From assembly GCF_003234965.1 (NCBI RefSeq), contig NZ_QKVK01000002.1, positions 248,001-312,000 of the forward strand: a DNA stretch of 64,000 nucleotides, written 5' to 3'. This DNA comes from Aestuariivirga litoralis. GTDB taxonomy: Bacteria > Pseudomonadota > Alphaproteobacteria > Rhizobiales > Aestuariivirgaceae. The notes beneath the pieces were generated by a model. That model made no database searches. It worked only from the letters and a program-made list of their open reading frames with translations, and was not told where the DNA came from. Shown here piece after piece: positions 27,026-35,124 of the stretch (position 1 is its first letter; each line of letters opens with the position of its first letter). The position numbers were made by a program, and so were the translations under genes.

Positions 27026-28483
27026 ATGCCCGCCCTTCCCCTCCATTTCCGTTCCGCCACCGAGCTCGCCCGCCTGCTGCGCTCGGGGAAAACCACCGCC
27101 ACCGCCCTGCTGGAAGATTGCCTCGACCAATACAAGGCACACAACAAGGCGCTCAATGCCGTGGTGGTGACCGACATTCCCCGCGCCAAAAAGGCTGCCC
27201 GCGCGGCGGACCGGCGGCTGAAGGCGGGAAAGCCCATGGGCCCCTTCGACGGCGTGCCGATGACCGCCAAGGAAAGCTTCGACATGAAGGGGCTTCCCTC
27301 CACCTGGGGTGACCCGCGCTTCAGGGACAATATCGCCTCGACCGATGCGGTGGCCATGCAGCGGCTGGAGGCGGCGGGTGCCGTGGTCTATGGCAAGACC
27401 AATGTGCCGCTCATGCTGGCCGACTGGCAGAGCTACAACGCCATCTACGGCACCACCAACAACCCGTGGGACCTGGCGCGTGCACCCGGCGGCTCGTCGG
27501 GCGGGTCCGCGGTGGCATTGGCCACCGGCATGTCGGCGCTCGAGATCGGCTCCGACATCGGCGCCTCGATCCGCAATCCGGCACATTACTGCGGCGTCTA
27601 TGGCCACAAGCCCACCTGGGGCGTGGTGCCCTACCAGGGTCATTTGCTGCCCGGCGTGGTGCAGCCGGGCGACATCACGGTGGCAGGCCCGCTGGCCCGT
27701 TCGGCGCGCGACCTCGCCACGATGATGAAGATCATCGCCGGACCCGTGGGGCCGGAGGCGCGCGGCTATGCCCTCACCCTCCCGCCCGCGCCGCAGAAGA
27801 CGCTGAAGGAGTTCCGTGTTGCCGTGATGGTCACCGACGAGCAGTCGGAGGTGGACTTGAGCGTGCAGGACCTGCTGGGCAAGCTCACCCAGTTCCTCGG
27901 CAGGAGGGTCAAGAAGCTCTCCACCACGGCGCGCCCCGCCTTCACCAGCAAGGAGGCGATGGATGTCTATATCGCGCTGCTGCGCTCGGCGACGAGCCGC
28001 CGCCAGTCCGATGCGGAGTTCGCGGCCAATTCCGCCAAGGTCGCGGCCTCCGACCCGAGGGACGACAGCTACCTCACCAAGATGCTGCGCGCCTATGTGC
28101 TGCCGCACCGCGACTGGCTCAGATACAACGAGCGCCGCCACCAGATGCGTCTGTTGTGGGACCAGTTCTTCGACGACTGGGACGTGATGATCTGCCCCGC
28201 CGCGGCCTCCGCCGCCTTCCCGCATGACCATGTGGGCGAGCGCCATGAGCGCAAGATCACGGTCAACGGCAGGCCTGTTCCGACTACGGATCAATTGTTC
28301 TGGGCGGGTTACTCCGGCTGCTTCCTGCTGCCCTCCACCGTGGCGCCCATGGGGCTCACGCCCGAGGGCCTGCCCGCCGGCGTGCAGATCATCACCCGGC
28401 AATATGCCGACTACACCGCGATCCGCTTCGCCGAACTGCTTGAAAGGGAATATGCGGGCTTCGTGCCGCCGCCGGGCTACTGA
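27026..28483 (+). CDS. Amidase signature family hydrolase
   Basis: 485 residues from the ATG at 27026, which has AGGAG six bases upstream; the longer frame from 26978 adds an unlikely N-terminus. The Ser-cisSer-Lys site reads as K82 (MTAKESFD), the serines of GGSSGGS at 157-158, and nucleophile S181 in SDIGASIRNP. It hydrolyses an amide to acid plus ammonia or amine; the substrate is unknown. It is divergent from the EamA transporter and overlaps the convergent peptidase gene by seven bases. Confidence 0.92.
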   Translation: MPALPLHFRSATELARLLRSGKTTATALLEDCLDQYKAHNKALNAVVVTDIPRAKKAARAADRRLKAGKPMGPFDGVPMTAKESFDMKGLPSTWGDPRFRDNIASTDAVAMQRLEAAGAVVYGKTNVPLMLADWQSYNAIYGTTNNPWDLARAPGGSSGGSAVALATGMSALEIGSDIGASIRNPAHYCGVYGHKPTWGVVPYQGHLLPGVVQPGDITVAGPLARSARDLATMMKIIAGPVGPEARGYALTLPPAPQKTLKEFRVAVMVTDEQSEVDLSVQDLLGKLTQFLGRRVKKLSTTARPAFTSKEAMDVYIALLRSATSRRQSDAEFAANSAKVAASDPRDDSYLTKMLRAYVLPHRDWLRYNERRHQMRLLWDQFFDDWDVMICPAAASAAFPHDHVGERHERKITVNGRPVPTTDQLFWAGYSGCFLLPSTVAPMGLTPEGLPAGVQIITRQYADYTAIRFAELLEREYAGFVPPPGY

Positions 28484-30492
28484 TCGAGCTTCAGCGCCCA
28501 GCGCAGGAAGGCAAAGCCCAGCGCCATTTCGCGTGCCGTCTCGAAACTCGCACCGCCGCCACCATGGCCGCCGCGATGTTCCATGTAGAATGGCTGGTGC
28601 CCCGCCGCCCGCAGCGCAGCCGCGAAGCGGCGTGCGTGCGAAGGGTCCACCCTGTCGTCCCGCTCATGAGTGTCGATCAGGGCCGGCGGCAGGGGCCGGT
28701 CGGGAATGTTGTGGAGGGGTGAATAGGCCCGCAGCCATTCACGCGCCTCGGGATCGTCCGGATCGCCATATTCATCGATCCAGGCCCGCCCGGCGGGAAA
28801 GCGGGTGAAGTTCAGCATGTCGTGGACTCCGACATTGGCCCAGACGGCGCCGAAGCGCTCGGGATAGCGCGTCAGCATCACGCCGCAGAGCAACCCGCCA
28901 TTGGAGATGCCATGGCATGCGACGTGGCCTTGCGTGGTGATGCCGCGCGCCACGAGGTCGGCCGCCACGGCGGCAAAATCGGCGAAGCTGCGCTGGCGCC
29001 CGGCGCCCTTCGCGGGTTCATGCCAGCCAGGGCCGAATTCGCCGCCACCACGGATATGTGCCTCGACATAGGCCCCGCCCCGCTCGATCCACGCCTTTCC
29101 CGTGAGGGCGCGATAGCCCGGATCGAGGCTGATGCCGAAGCCGCCATAGCCATGGAGCAGCACCGCAAGGTCACCCCGCCCCGCATGGCCCCGCGGCAGC
29201 ACGACGTGATAGGGAATCTGCACCCCGTCATCGCTCCGCGCCGACCACAGCGCCACCTCGCAGCCCGACGCATCAAAGCGCCCCGGCGCGGCATGGAGCA
29301 GGCGGAAGCCGATGCCCTCCACGCCCTTCGACAGGTCGAAGAGCCAGTATTGCATGGGCGTGAGATAGCCCGTGGCGGTGAGCACCAGCGTGCCGTCGCT
29401 GAGGTCCGGCTGCGTATCGAAGGGCAGGACCCGCATGGTGTCCGCCACCACCGGCGGGATGATTTCCTGCGGGGTCGCGTCCACCCGGCGCGTATCGAGC
29501 GCCATGATGTGAGGCACGAGCTGGCGCATCTCGGTCCACACCAGCCAGTCGCCCGCGAAGACGAGGTCAGGTGACCGCACGGCGCCCCCGGCGCGCGGCG
29601 CGAACAGGATCCGCTCGTCGCTGCCGTCGTGACGGCTGATCACCAGCGTGCCGGAGGGATGCACGCCCTCCTCGCTCGCGACCCAGGCGCAGAAGGCATG
29701 ATTGAAGGCCGGAATGGTGTCGGGCGGATTGGGCAGCACCACCGGCCCACGGCCCGCCCGCAGCAGCGTGACGCGCGCCTTGCCGATGGCCTTGTACTCC
29801 AGGTGCACCGCGAAGAGTTCGCGTCCGCCAAGCCGGCTGACCCAGCCCGATACCTCCAGGTTATCGTCATCGGTGCGAAGCAGCAGGCTTGCCTCTTCCC
29901 GCTTGCCCCCCCGCTTCAGCCGCCGCAGGGCGCCGGGCCACCCGGAGCGTGTCGCATCGCCCGGCGCGGCGGATGCCAGCAGCAGGCTGTCCGGGCCTTC
30001 CCAGCGCGCTTCGCTGCGGTCGGGCCCGATGTCGAAACCGCCCGGCACGAAGCTGCACCGTTCGAGATCGAATTCCACGCTGCGCGTCAGGTCGGAGCTT
30101 TCCTCGGACAGCTGGATCAGCACCTGCGCGGCATTGAACGGGTTGGTCTGGGTTCCGCGCCAGTCCCACAGCCTGCCGGTTCCGGCGCAGAACGCGTCGA
30201 GGTCGAAGACCGTCTCCCAGGGCGCCTCGGGCGTGATCGGCACGGCCTCGGGCAGGCGAAGCCAGCGTCCGCGCGGATGATCAGCCGTCTGGCGGAAGGT
30301 GTAGATGAAGGATCCGCGGCGGGCGAGATGCCAAATGTCGTCCGGAGCCTCCAGGATGCTCCGCAACGCAGCCTCCTCGGCCGCCCGCGCCGGGCCACCG
30401 AAGGCTGCTTCGGTGCGGGCGTTTTCGCGTGTCACGAACCGGGCGATGGCCGGCGCGTCGGATTCGAGCTCGGGGAACGGAAAGTCGTCCAT
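28477..30492 (-). CDS. Prolyl oligopeptidase family (S9A) serine peptidase
   Basis: 671 residues from the ATG at 30492; a GTG at 30519 would add nine residues, and neither has a strong ribosome site. The N-terminal beta-propeller (about 60-400) is followed by the hydrolase domain with LLHGYGGFGIS, nucleophile serine in HGISNGGLL, the acid in DTHERDDRVDP and the histidine in EHRGGHGGG. No signal peptide is seen, so it is probably cytosolic, cleaving short peptides. It lies at the end of the minus-strand run that begins with creatinase, 59 bp after the alpha/beta hydrolase. Confidence 0.9.
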   Translation of the reverse strand: MDDFPFPELESDAPAIARFVTRENARTEAAFGGPARAAEEAALRSILEAPDDIWHLARRGSFIYTFRQTADHPRGRWLRLPEAVPITPEAPWETVFDLDAFCAGTGRLWDWRGTQTNPFNAAQVLIQLSEESSDLTRSVEFDLERCSFVPGGFDIGPDRSEARWEGPDSLLLASAAPGDATRSGWPGALRRLKRGGKREEASLLLRTDDDNLEVSGWVSRLGGRELFAVHLEYKAIGKARVTLLRAGRGPVVLPNPPDTIPAFNHAFCAWVASEEGVHPSGTLVISRHDGSDERILFAPRAGGAVRSPDLVFAGDWLVWTEMRQLVPHIMALDTRRVDATPQEIIPPVVADTMRVLPFDTQPDLSDGTLVLTATGYLTPMQYWLFDLSKGVEGIGFRLLHAAPGRFDASGCEVALWSARSDDGVQIPYHVVLPRGHAGRGDLAVLLHGYGGFGISLDPGYRALTGKAWIERGGAYVEAHIRGGGEFGPGWHEPAKGAGRQRSFADFAAVAADLVARGITTQGHVACHGISNGGLLCGVMLTRYPERFGAVWANVGVHDMLNFTRFPAGRAWIDEYGDPDDPEAREWLRAYSPLHNIPDRPLPPALIDTHERDDRVDPSHARRFAAALRAAGHQPFYMEHRGGHGGGGASFETAREMALGFAFLRWALKLDQ

Positions 30493-30551
30493 GACTGTCA
30501 CATCCGGCGGATTAAGCACGCCAAGGATGTATCATGCCAAGTGGGTGACGG

Positions 30552-31373
30552 CTATCGGAGAGGCACCGACTCCCGGAAAAATGCCACCTCGCGCTCCCAG
30601 ACACCGCGGTCGAACACCGCATCATGGCCTTCGCCCGGCACGATCACCAGCCGCTTCGGCTCATTGGCCATGGCGAAGAGTGCGCGGCCCTGCGCCACGG
30701 GCACGATGGTGTCGGCATCGCCATGCTGGATCAGGAGCGGCGCCTTCACCCGGGCGATGTGGTCCCTCGTGCGGAACTGGTCCTTCATGAGGAGGCGCAC
30801 CGGGAGCCACCAGTAGATGTCGGCCGCGATGTCGACCGTCGCGGTGTAGGGCGCTTCCAGCGCGACAGCGGCCACGGGCCTTTGCGCGGCGAGCTGCACC
30901 GCGACACCGGTGCCAAGCGACTCGCCCAGCAGCATGATGCGGTCCGGTGGCACGCCCTTCGCCCGCAGCACGTCATAGGCCGTCAGCGCATCGGTGAGGA
31001 GGCCCTGCTCCGAGATCTTGCCGGTGCTCGCACCATAACCGCGGTAGGAGACGAACATCACGCCGAGGCCCTGCGCCTGCAGAAAGGCGAAGCGCTCCGT
31101 CCGGTCGGCGACCTCGCCGCCATTGCCATGGAAGAACAGCACGGTGGGCTGGCCCGGCCGTGCGGGGGAATACCACAGCACGATGGTCTCGCCGTCGGGC
31201 GTTGTCACCCGTTCCTCGGTGACGTTCGCCAGACCCAGTGCCTGGGGCGGGGTACCCTTGTGCGCAGGGTGGTACTGGAAACTGCGCTGCTGGAGATACA
31301 TGAAGACCGCGATGGCCACATAGGCGAGCACGGCGATGGTCAGCACCAGCCGCAACAGGGCAAGCGCGCTCAT
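30552..31373 (-). CDS. Membrane-anchored alpha/beta hydrolase (BEM46/ABHD13-like)
   Basis: 273 residues from the ATG at 31373, which overlaps the stop of the DMSP-lyase-like gene as ATGA. One N-terminal membrane segment (about 4-27) precedes an alpha/beta hydrolase domain: oxyanion LFFHGNGG, nucleophile serine in LLGESLGTG, acid in QHGDADTIVP and histidine in GEGHDAVF. It resembles the BEM46/ABHD13 group, whose substrates are poorly known. Coupling to the cupin gene suggests joint expression. Confidence 0.87.
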   Translation of the reverse strand: MSALALLRLVLTIAVLAYVAIAVFMYLQQRSFQYHPAHKGTPPQALGLANVTEERVTTPDGETIVLWYSPARPGQPTVLFFHGNGGEVADRTERFAFLQAQGLGVMFVSYRGYGASTGKISEQGLLTDALTAYDVLRAKGVPPDRIMLLGESLGTGVAVQLAAQRPVAAVALEAPYTATVDIAADIYWWLPVRLLMKDQFRTRDHIARVKAPLLIQHGDADTIVPVAQGRALFAMANEPKRLVIVPGEGHDAVFDRGVWEREVAFFRESVPLR

Positions 31374-31987
31374 GCCAGTTGCGCCGGCGTCGCCGTGTCC
31401 CGCGTCCAGCACCACAGGGCCAGAAGAGGTGTGGCGCGGGTGATGGTGGCATGCAGCGCCATGGACGGATGCCAGATGATGGCGCCCTGCGGCTGTTCCA
31501 CGAAGGGGCCGCCGTCGCGGCTCCAGAAGCTTCCCGCCGTGAGCGGCCAGTAGAGTTCGGGCGCGGGATGGTAGTGATCGCGGTAATGCCGCTCCGGCCC
31601 CAGCATCAGGAGGCCGAGCAGGACGTCATCGCCCGGGAAAAATCCGCGCGGGCCGATGATCTCCGCCCAGCCATAATTCTCGGAGAAACCGGCGCCGAGA
31701 AGATCGTCCGTATAGCTAGCCGACTGCTGCCACTGCAGCGCATCCTCAACCGACGCGATGGCGGAGGCGAGGCGGGGATCGAGCACCATGGCCTCGCCGA
31801 CACATTGCGGCAGATGCCTCAGGACCGGAAGGCTGCGCGGTTCGGGTTCACGGAAGGCGCCTGGTCCGATGTCCTGTTGCGCAAGGCGCTCCAGCACCTC
31901 GGCAAGGCCTTCGCCCCGCCGGGCCGCGAGCCCTGCTGCCGCGGTGGTGACCAGACGGCGCACGTTGTCAAAGAGGTCCTGATTCAT
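31370..31987 (-). CDS. DMSP-lyase-family cupin (DddQ-like)
   Basis: 205 residues, single cupin domain in the C-terminal half. The segment HYRDHYHPAPELYW gives Y135-x2-H138-x-H140-x3-E144-x-Y146, the same spacing as the metal ligands and catalytic tyrosines of DddQ-type dimethylsulfoniopropionate lyases (Tyr-His-His-Glu-Tyr). The fourth ligand is probably H179 (or H173) in IIWHPSMALHA. DddQ splits DMSP to dimethyl sulfide and acrylate. The family also includes lyase-like members without known function, so activity is not assured. The gene sits 18 bp after an iron alcohol dehydrogenase, a class that acts in DMSP degradation elsewhere. Confidence 0.75.
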   Translation of the reverse strand: MNQDLFDNVRRLVTTAAAGLAARRGEGLAEVLERLAQQDIGPGAFREPEPRSLPVLRHLPQCVGEAMVLDPRLASAIASVEDALQWQQSASYTDDLLGAGFSENYGWAEIIGPRGFFPGDDVLLGLLMLGPERHYRDHYHPAPELYWPLTAGSFWSRDGGPFVEQPQGAIIWHPSMALHATITRATPLLALWCWTRDTATPAQLA

Positions 31988-32005
31988 GCCGGTCGATCTA
32001 TCAGC

Positions 32006-33139
32006 TCAGCGTAGCGACAGGAAGCGCTCGGCCAGCATCACGAGGTCACCGTCCGTTGGGTAGCGCAGCGTCGACTTGCGCATCGGGGCATTGGCGGGGG
32101 CGGCCATGTGCCTCGCCAACGCCTCCGCCGTTATACCGGAAAGGCCGGGCGACACGGCCACTCCGCTCGCCCGGACAAGGCGGTCGAAACCCGCCACTGC
32201 ATCATTCGTACCCATGGCCTCGCTTACGCGCGCGAAGCCCGGGCGGTTTCCTTCCGCAACCCAATCCATGGTGGCCAGCATGGCGAGGCCGGTGGCCCGG
32301 CCATGCGCAATGGGTGCGAGATTGGCCACCGCATGGGAAATGTTGTGGGCCAGTGCGGTTCCACAATTGTCGATGCCGATGCCGCCATAGCAGGCGGCGA
32401 GCAGCATGGCGCCACGGGCCGCGAGGTCAGCGGGATGCGTCACCGCGCGCTCGAGATTGGCGGCAATGAGGCTGATGGCCTTGAGGCAATAAAGATCATT
32501 GCCGGGATTGGCCTGCTTGTTGGTGGCCGCCTCGATCGCGTGCACCAGCGCATCGAGCCCCGATCCGGCCGTCACCGCTGCAGGCAGTGCGACGGACAGC
32601 TCCGGGTCGAGGATCGCCACGTCCGGCTTCAGCTCCTCGCCCCAGGCCCAGACCTTCACCTTGTTCGCATCGGCATAGACCGAGACGCGCGTCACCTCGG
32701 AGCCGGTGCCCGCCGTCGTCGGCACGGCAATGAGGGCCAAGCGGTTCTTCGGCAAGGGCGTGGCGCGGAGCGCATAGGCGGCGGCGGGCTGACCCGACAC
32801 CGCGCAGCAGGCGACGAGCTTTGCCGTGTCCAGCGCCGAACCACCGCCCAGCCCGATCACCGCTTTCGCGTCATGCCGGCGCGCCTGCGTCGCGGCGGCA
32901 TCGATGTCGGCGACCGAGGGTTCGCCGGTGAACCCGTCATAGACCTCCGTTGCGTGTCCGGCCCTGGCGAGAATGTCGACGGCCTGCGCCGTGATGCCGA
33001 GTTCCTTCAGTGCCGGATCGGCGACGAGCAGCACGGCTGCCCCCTTCCCCGCCTTCGCCTCCGCCAGCGGTGCGATGTCGCCAAGGCGGCCTGCGCCGAA
33101 GCGGATTTCAGGAACGAAGCTCAGGGTGAAGCTGGACAT
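32006..33139 (-). CDS. Iron-containing alcohol dehydrogenase
   Basis: 377 residues. The NAD-binding motif is GLGGGSALDTAK (about 97-108). Metal ligands read as D196, H200 (SGLDALVHAIEA), H265 and H279 (ALAHNISHAVANLAPIAHG), the standard spacing of the family. It oxidises an alcohol or reduces an aldehyde. Relatives act on 3-hydroxypropionate in DMSP/acrylate breakdown (DddB) as well as on many other alcohols. It is followed after 18 bp by the DMSP-lyase-like cupin and preceded, 18 bp away, by a DUF1194 gene. Confidence 0.92.
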   Translation of the reverse strand: MSSFTLSFVPEIRFGAGRLGDIAPLAEAKAGKGAAVLLVADPALKELGITAQAVDILARAGHATEVYDGFTGEPSVADIDAAATQARRHDAKAVIGLGGGSALDTAKLVACCAVSGQPAAAYALRATPLPKNRLALIAVPTTAGTGSEVTRVSVYADANKVKVWAWGEELKPDVAILDPELSVALPAAVTAGSGLDALVHAIEAATNKQANPGNDLYCLKAISLIAANLERAVTHPADLAARGAMLLAACYGGIGIDNCGTALAHNISHAVANLAPIAHGRATGLAMLATMDWVAEGNRPGFARVSEAMGTNDAVAGFDRLVRASGVAVSPGLSGITAEALARHMAAPANAPMRKSTLRYPTDGDLVMLAERFLSLR

Positions 33140-33157
33140 GAGGCACTCTCTTCGAAA

Positions 33158-33877
33158 TCAGGTGATGCCAGGCCCGGTGATCTCGCGCAGCAGCTTGCGC
33201 AGGATGGCTTGCGCATAGGCATCATAGTCATTGGCGGGGATGACGAAGTGGCCCGTGCCGCCGGCCACGTTGGCCTCGAAATAGGTGTCGAGCGTTGGCC
33301 ACTCGTTCAGGATCGTCAGGCCGTTGATGGTGATGCCCTGGGCCACCACGCGGTCCCGCACCGGCGCCACCGGCGGCCCGCTGTTGTTGCGGCCGTCGGT
33401 CGACACGTCGATCACGCGGCGCTCGGCGGCGGGGGCGGCGGCAAACAGCGCGGAGGAAAAGGTCAGCGCCATGGACAGCGACGTCCCGCCCTCCGTCAAC
33501 TGGCGCTGGGTGTGCATGAAGATCTGGCCCAGCTCGTCGGCATCGGCCCCGCCGGATACGACCGTCCACGGCACCACGACCTTCTGGTTGCGGTCATCCG
33601 ACCATTGCACGGCCGTCACCGCGATGCGCTGGCGCACGCCCTGCGCGATCGCCCGCTTCACGGCCTCGGTCTGGAAGGCCTGGCCCAGGCCGCGCATCTG
33701 CACGGCGAATTCACGGGAGTCGACGCTGAAGGAACAGTCTATCGCCAGCACCAGTGCCAGGTCGACCTCATAGTCGTCGGCCCGGCCCGCCGGCAGCGGC
33801 ATGAGAAGACAGAAAGAGACGGCAAGGCCGATGAGCCAGCACGCGATCAGTCGAAACCCGCGGCTGGCTGCCATCAC
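33158..33877 (-). CDS. DUF1194 secreted von Willebrand A-like protein, copy 1
   Basis: 239 residues. A signal peptide (MMAASRGFRLIACWLIGLAV onward, ending near GRA) is followed by a vWA-like domain starting DLALVLAIDCSFSVD. D-x-S-x-S (DCSFS) is the metal-ion-dependent adhesion site. ERRVIDVSTDGRNNSG is the second characteristic segment. Function is unknown; the protein is probably periplasmic. It sits six bp after the ABC ATPase stop and 18 bp before the alcohol dehydrogenase. A clear paralog is encoded at 43748. Confidence 0.88.
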   Translation of the reverse strand: MMAASRGFRLIACWLIGLAVSFCLLMPLPAGRADDYEVDLALVLAIDCSFSVDSREFAVQMRGLGQAFQTEAVKRAIAQGVRQRIAVTAVQWSDDRNQKVVVPWTVVSGGADADELGQIFMHTQRQLTEGGTSLSMALTFSSALFAAAPAAERRVIDVSTDGRNNSGPPVAPVRDRVVAQGITINGLTILNEWPTLDTYFEANVAGGTGHFVIPANDYDAYAQAILRKLLREITGPGIT

Positions 33878-33883
33878 CTCACC

Positions 33884-34999
33884 TCAGTGCCGGAACTCGG
33901 CAAAGTCCAGTGCGCGGCAATCCGCAGCTTTCCAGCCCACCTGCACCTGGCGACCCTCGGCCACATGCTCCGAGGCACCCTTGTTCGGCACCTTGACGAT
34001 GAAGTCGTCATGGCCCGCCACCTCGAGCCGCGCCCGGATGTGATCGCCCAGGTAGATGAGCTCGGCGATGCGGCCGGACAGGATCACGTCCGCCGTCTGG
34101 GCATTGGGATTGATCTCGACGCGCTCAGGGCGGACGGAAAGCAGCGTGCGGCCGCCCTTCTCGCGCGGGCCGATGGCCAGCGCCTTCACCATCTCGCCGG
34201 TCTCGAGCTTCACGGTCGCCACATTGTCGGCGCCGATCTCGGCCACGGTGCCCTTGAGCTTGTTGTTCTCGCCGATGAACTGCGCGACGAAGGAATTGAC
34301 CGGGCGCTCATAGAGCTCGGCGGGCGTCGAGAGCTGCTGCACGATGCCATCGTTGAACACCGCGATGCGGTTCGACATGGTGAGCGCTTCCGACTGGTCA
34401 TGCGTCACATAGACCATGGTGACGCCGAGGCGCTCATGGATGTGCTTGATCTCGTACTGCATCTGCTCGCGCAGCTGCTTGTCCAGCGCCCCCAGCGGCT
34501 CGTCCATCAGCACCAGGTCGGGCTCGAAGACGAGGGCCCGGGCGACCGCGATGCGCTGCTGCTGGCCGCCCGAAAGCTGGCCGGGGCGGCGGTTGCCCAT
34601 CTGCGGCAGCTCCACCATCTTGAGCACCTTGGCGACGCGCTCCTCGATCTCGGCCTTGGGAACGTTCCGGACCTGCAGCGGGAAGGCCAGATTCTCGTTG
34701 ATCGACATGTGGGGAAAGAGCGCATAGTTCTGGAACACCATGCCGATGCCGCGCTTGTGCGGCGGCACGTTGTTGATCGGCTGGTCCTTGAGGTAGATTT
34801 CGCCATGGGTCGCGGGCTCGAAGCCCGCCAGCATCATCAGCGTCGTGGTCTTGCCGGAGCCCGAGGGGCCGAGCATGGTGAGGAACTCGCCCTTGGCGAT
34901 GTCGAGGTTGAGGTTCTTCACGACGAGCGTTTCGCCGTCATAACTCTTCTGCACATTGACGAAGCGAACCATCGCGTCGCTGGCGGCGTCCTTGGCCAT
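33884..34999 (-). CDS. ABC transporter ATPase, PotA/spermidine-putrescine type, without adjacent permease
   Basis: 371 residues. Walker A is GPSGSGKTT, the Q loop is QNYALFPHM, the signature is LSGGQQQR, and Walker B is [10 protein letters not shown]-terminal TOBE domain (about 285-360) is typical of importers for polyamines, iron or other cationic solutes. No permease or binding-protein gene is in the window next to it, so it must serve components encoded elsewhere. It lies downstream of creatinase on the same strand, so a role in uptake of creatine or a related cation is possible. Confidence 0.9.
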   Translation of the reverse strand: MAKDAASDAMVRFVNVQKSYDGETLVVKNLNLDIAKGEFLTMLGPSGSGKTTTLMMLAGFEPATHGEIYLKDQPINNVPPHKRGIGMVFQNYALFPHMSINENLAFPLQVRNVPKAEIEERVAKVLKMVELPQMGNRRPGQLSGGQQQRIAVARALVFEPDLVLMDEPLGALDKQLREQMQYEIKHIHERLGVTMVYVTHDQSEALTMSNRIAVFNDGIVQQLSTPAELYERPVNSFVAQFIGENNKLKGTVAEIGADNVATVKLETGEMVKALAIGPREKGGRTLLSVRPERVEINPNAQTADVILSGRIAELIYLGDHIRARLEVAGHDDFIVKVPNKGASEHVAEGRQVQVGWKAADCRALDFAEFRH

Positions 35000-35053
35000 T
35001 CCCCTGTGTCCTCACCCTGTACGTGTTTTATGGCTGCTTGAGAAAATATCATA

Positions 35054-35095
35054 GGGCGCGGGCCCGGGGATGCAAGTCCCTCCTGCGCCGCGCCC
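35054..35095. repeat. Hairpin-forming inverted repeat between creatinase and the ABC ATPase gene
   Basis: GGGCGCGG (35054-35061) pairs perfectly with CCGCGCCC (35088-35095). The 26-base interior also contains GGG/CCC pairs. On the minus strand it follows creatinase but lacks a clean T tract, so it is more likely an mRNA stability or attenuation element than a full terminator. Confidence 0.45.
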
Positions 35096-35124
35096 CATGA
35101 ATAGACTTCGTGTCAGACGCGAAA

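Noticed and set aside
32108-35041. Plus-strand open frame of 977 codons opposite the alcohol dehydrogenase, DUF1194 and ABC genes
   Set aside because: It spans three real genes on the other strand and has typical shadow composition.
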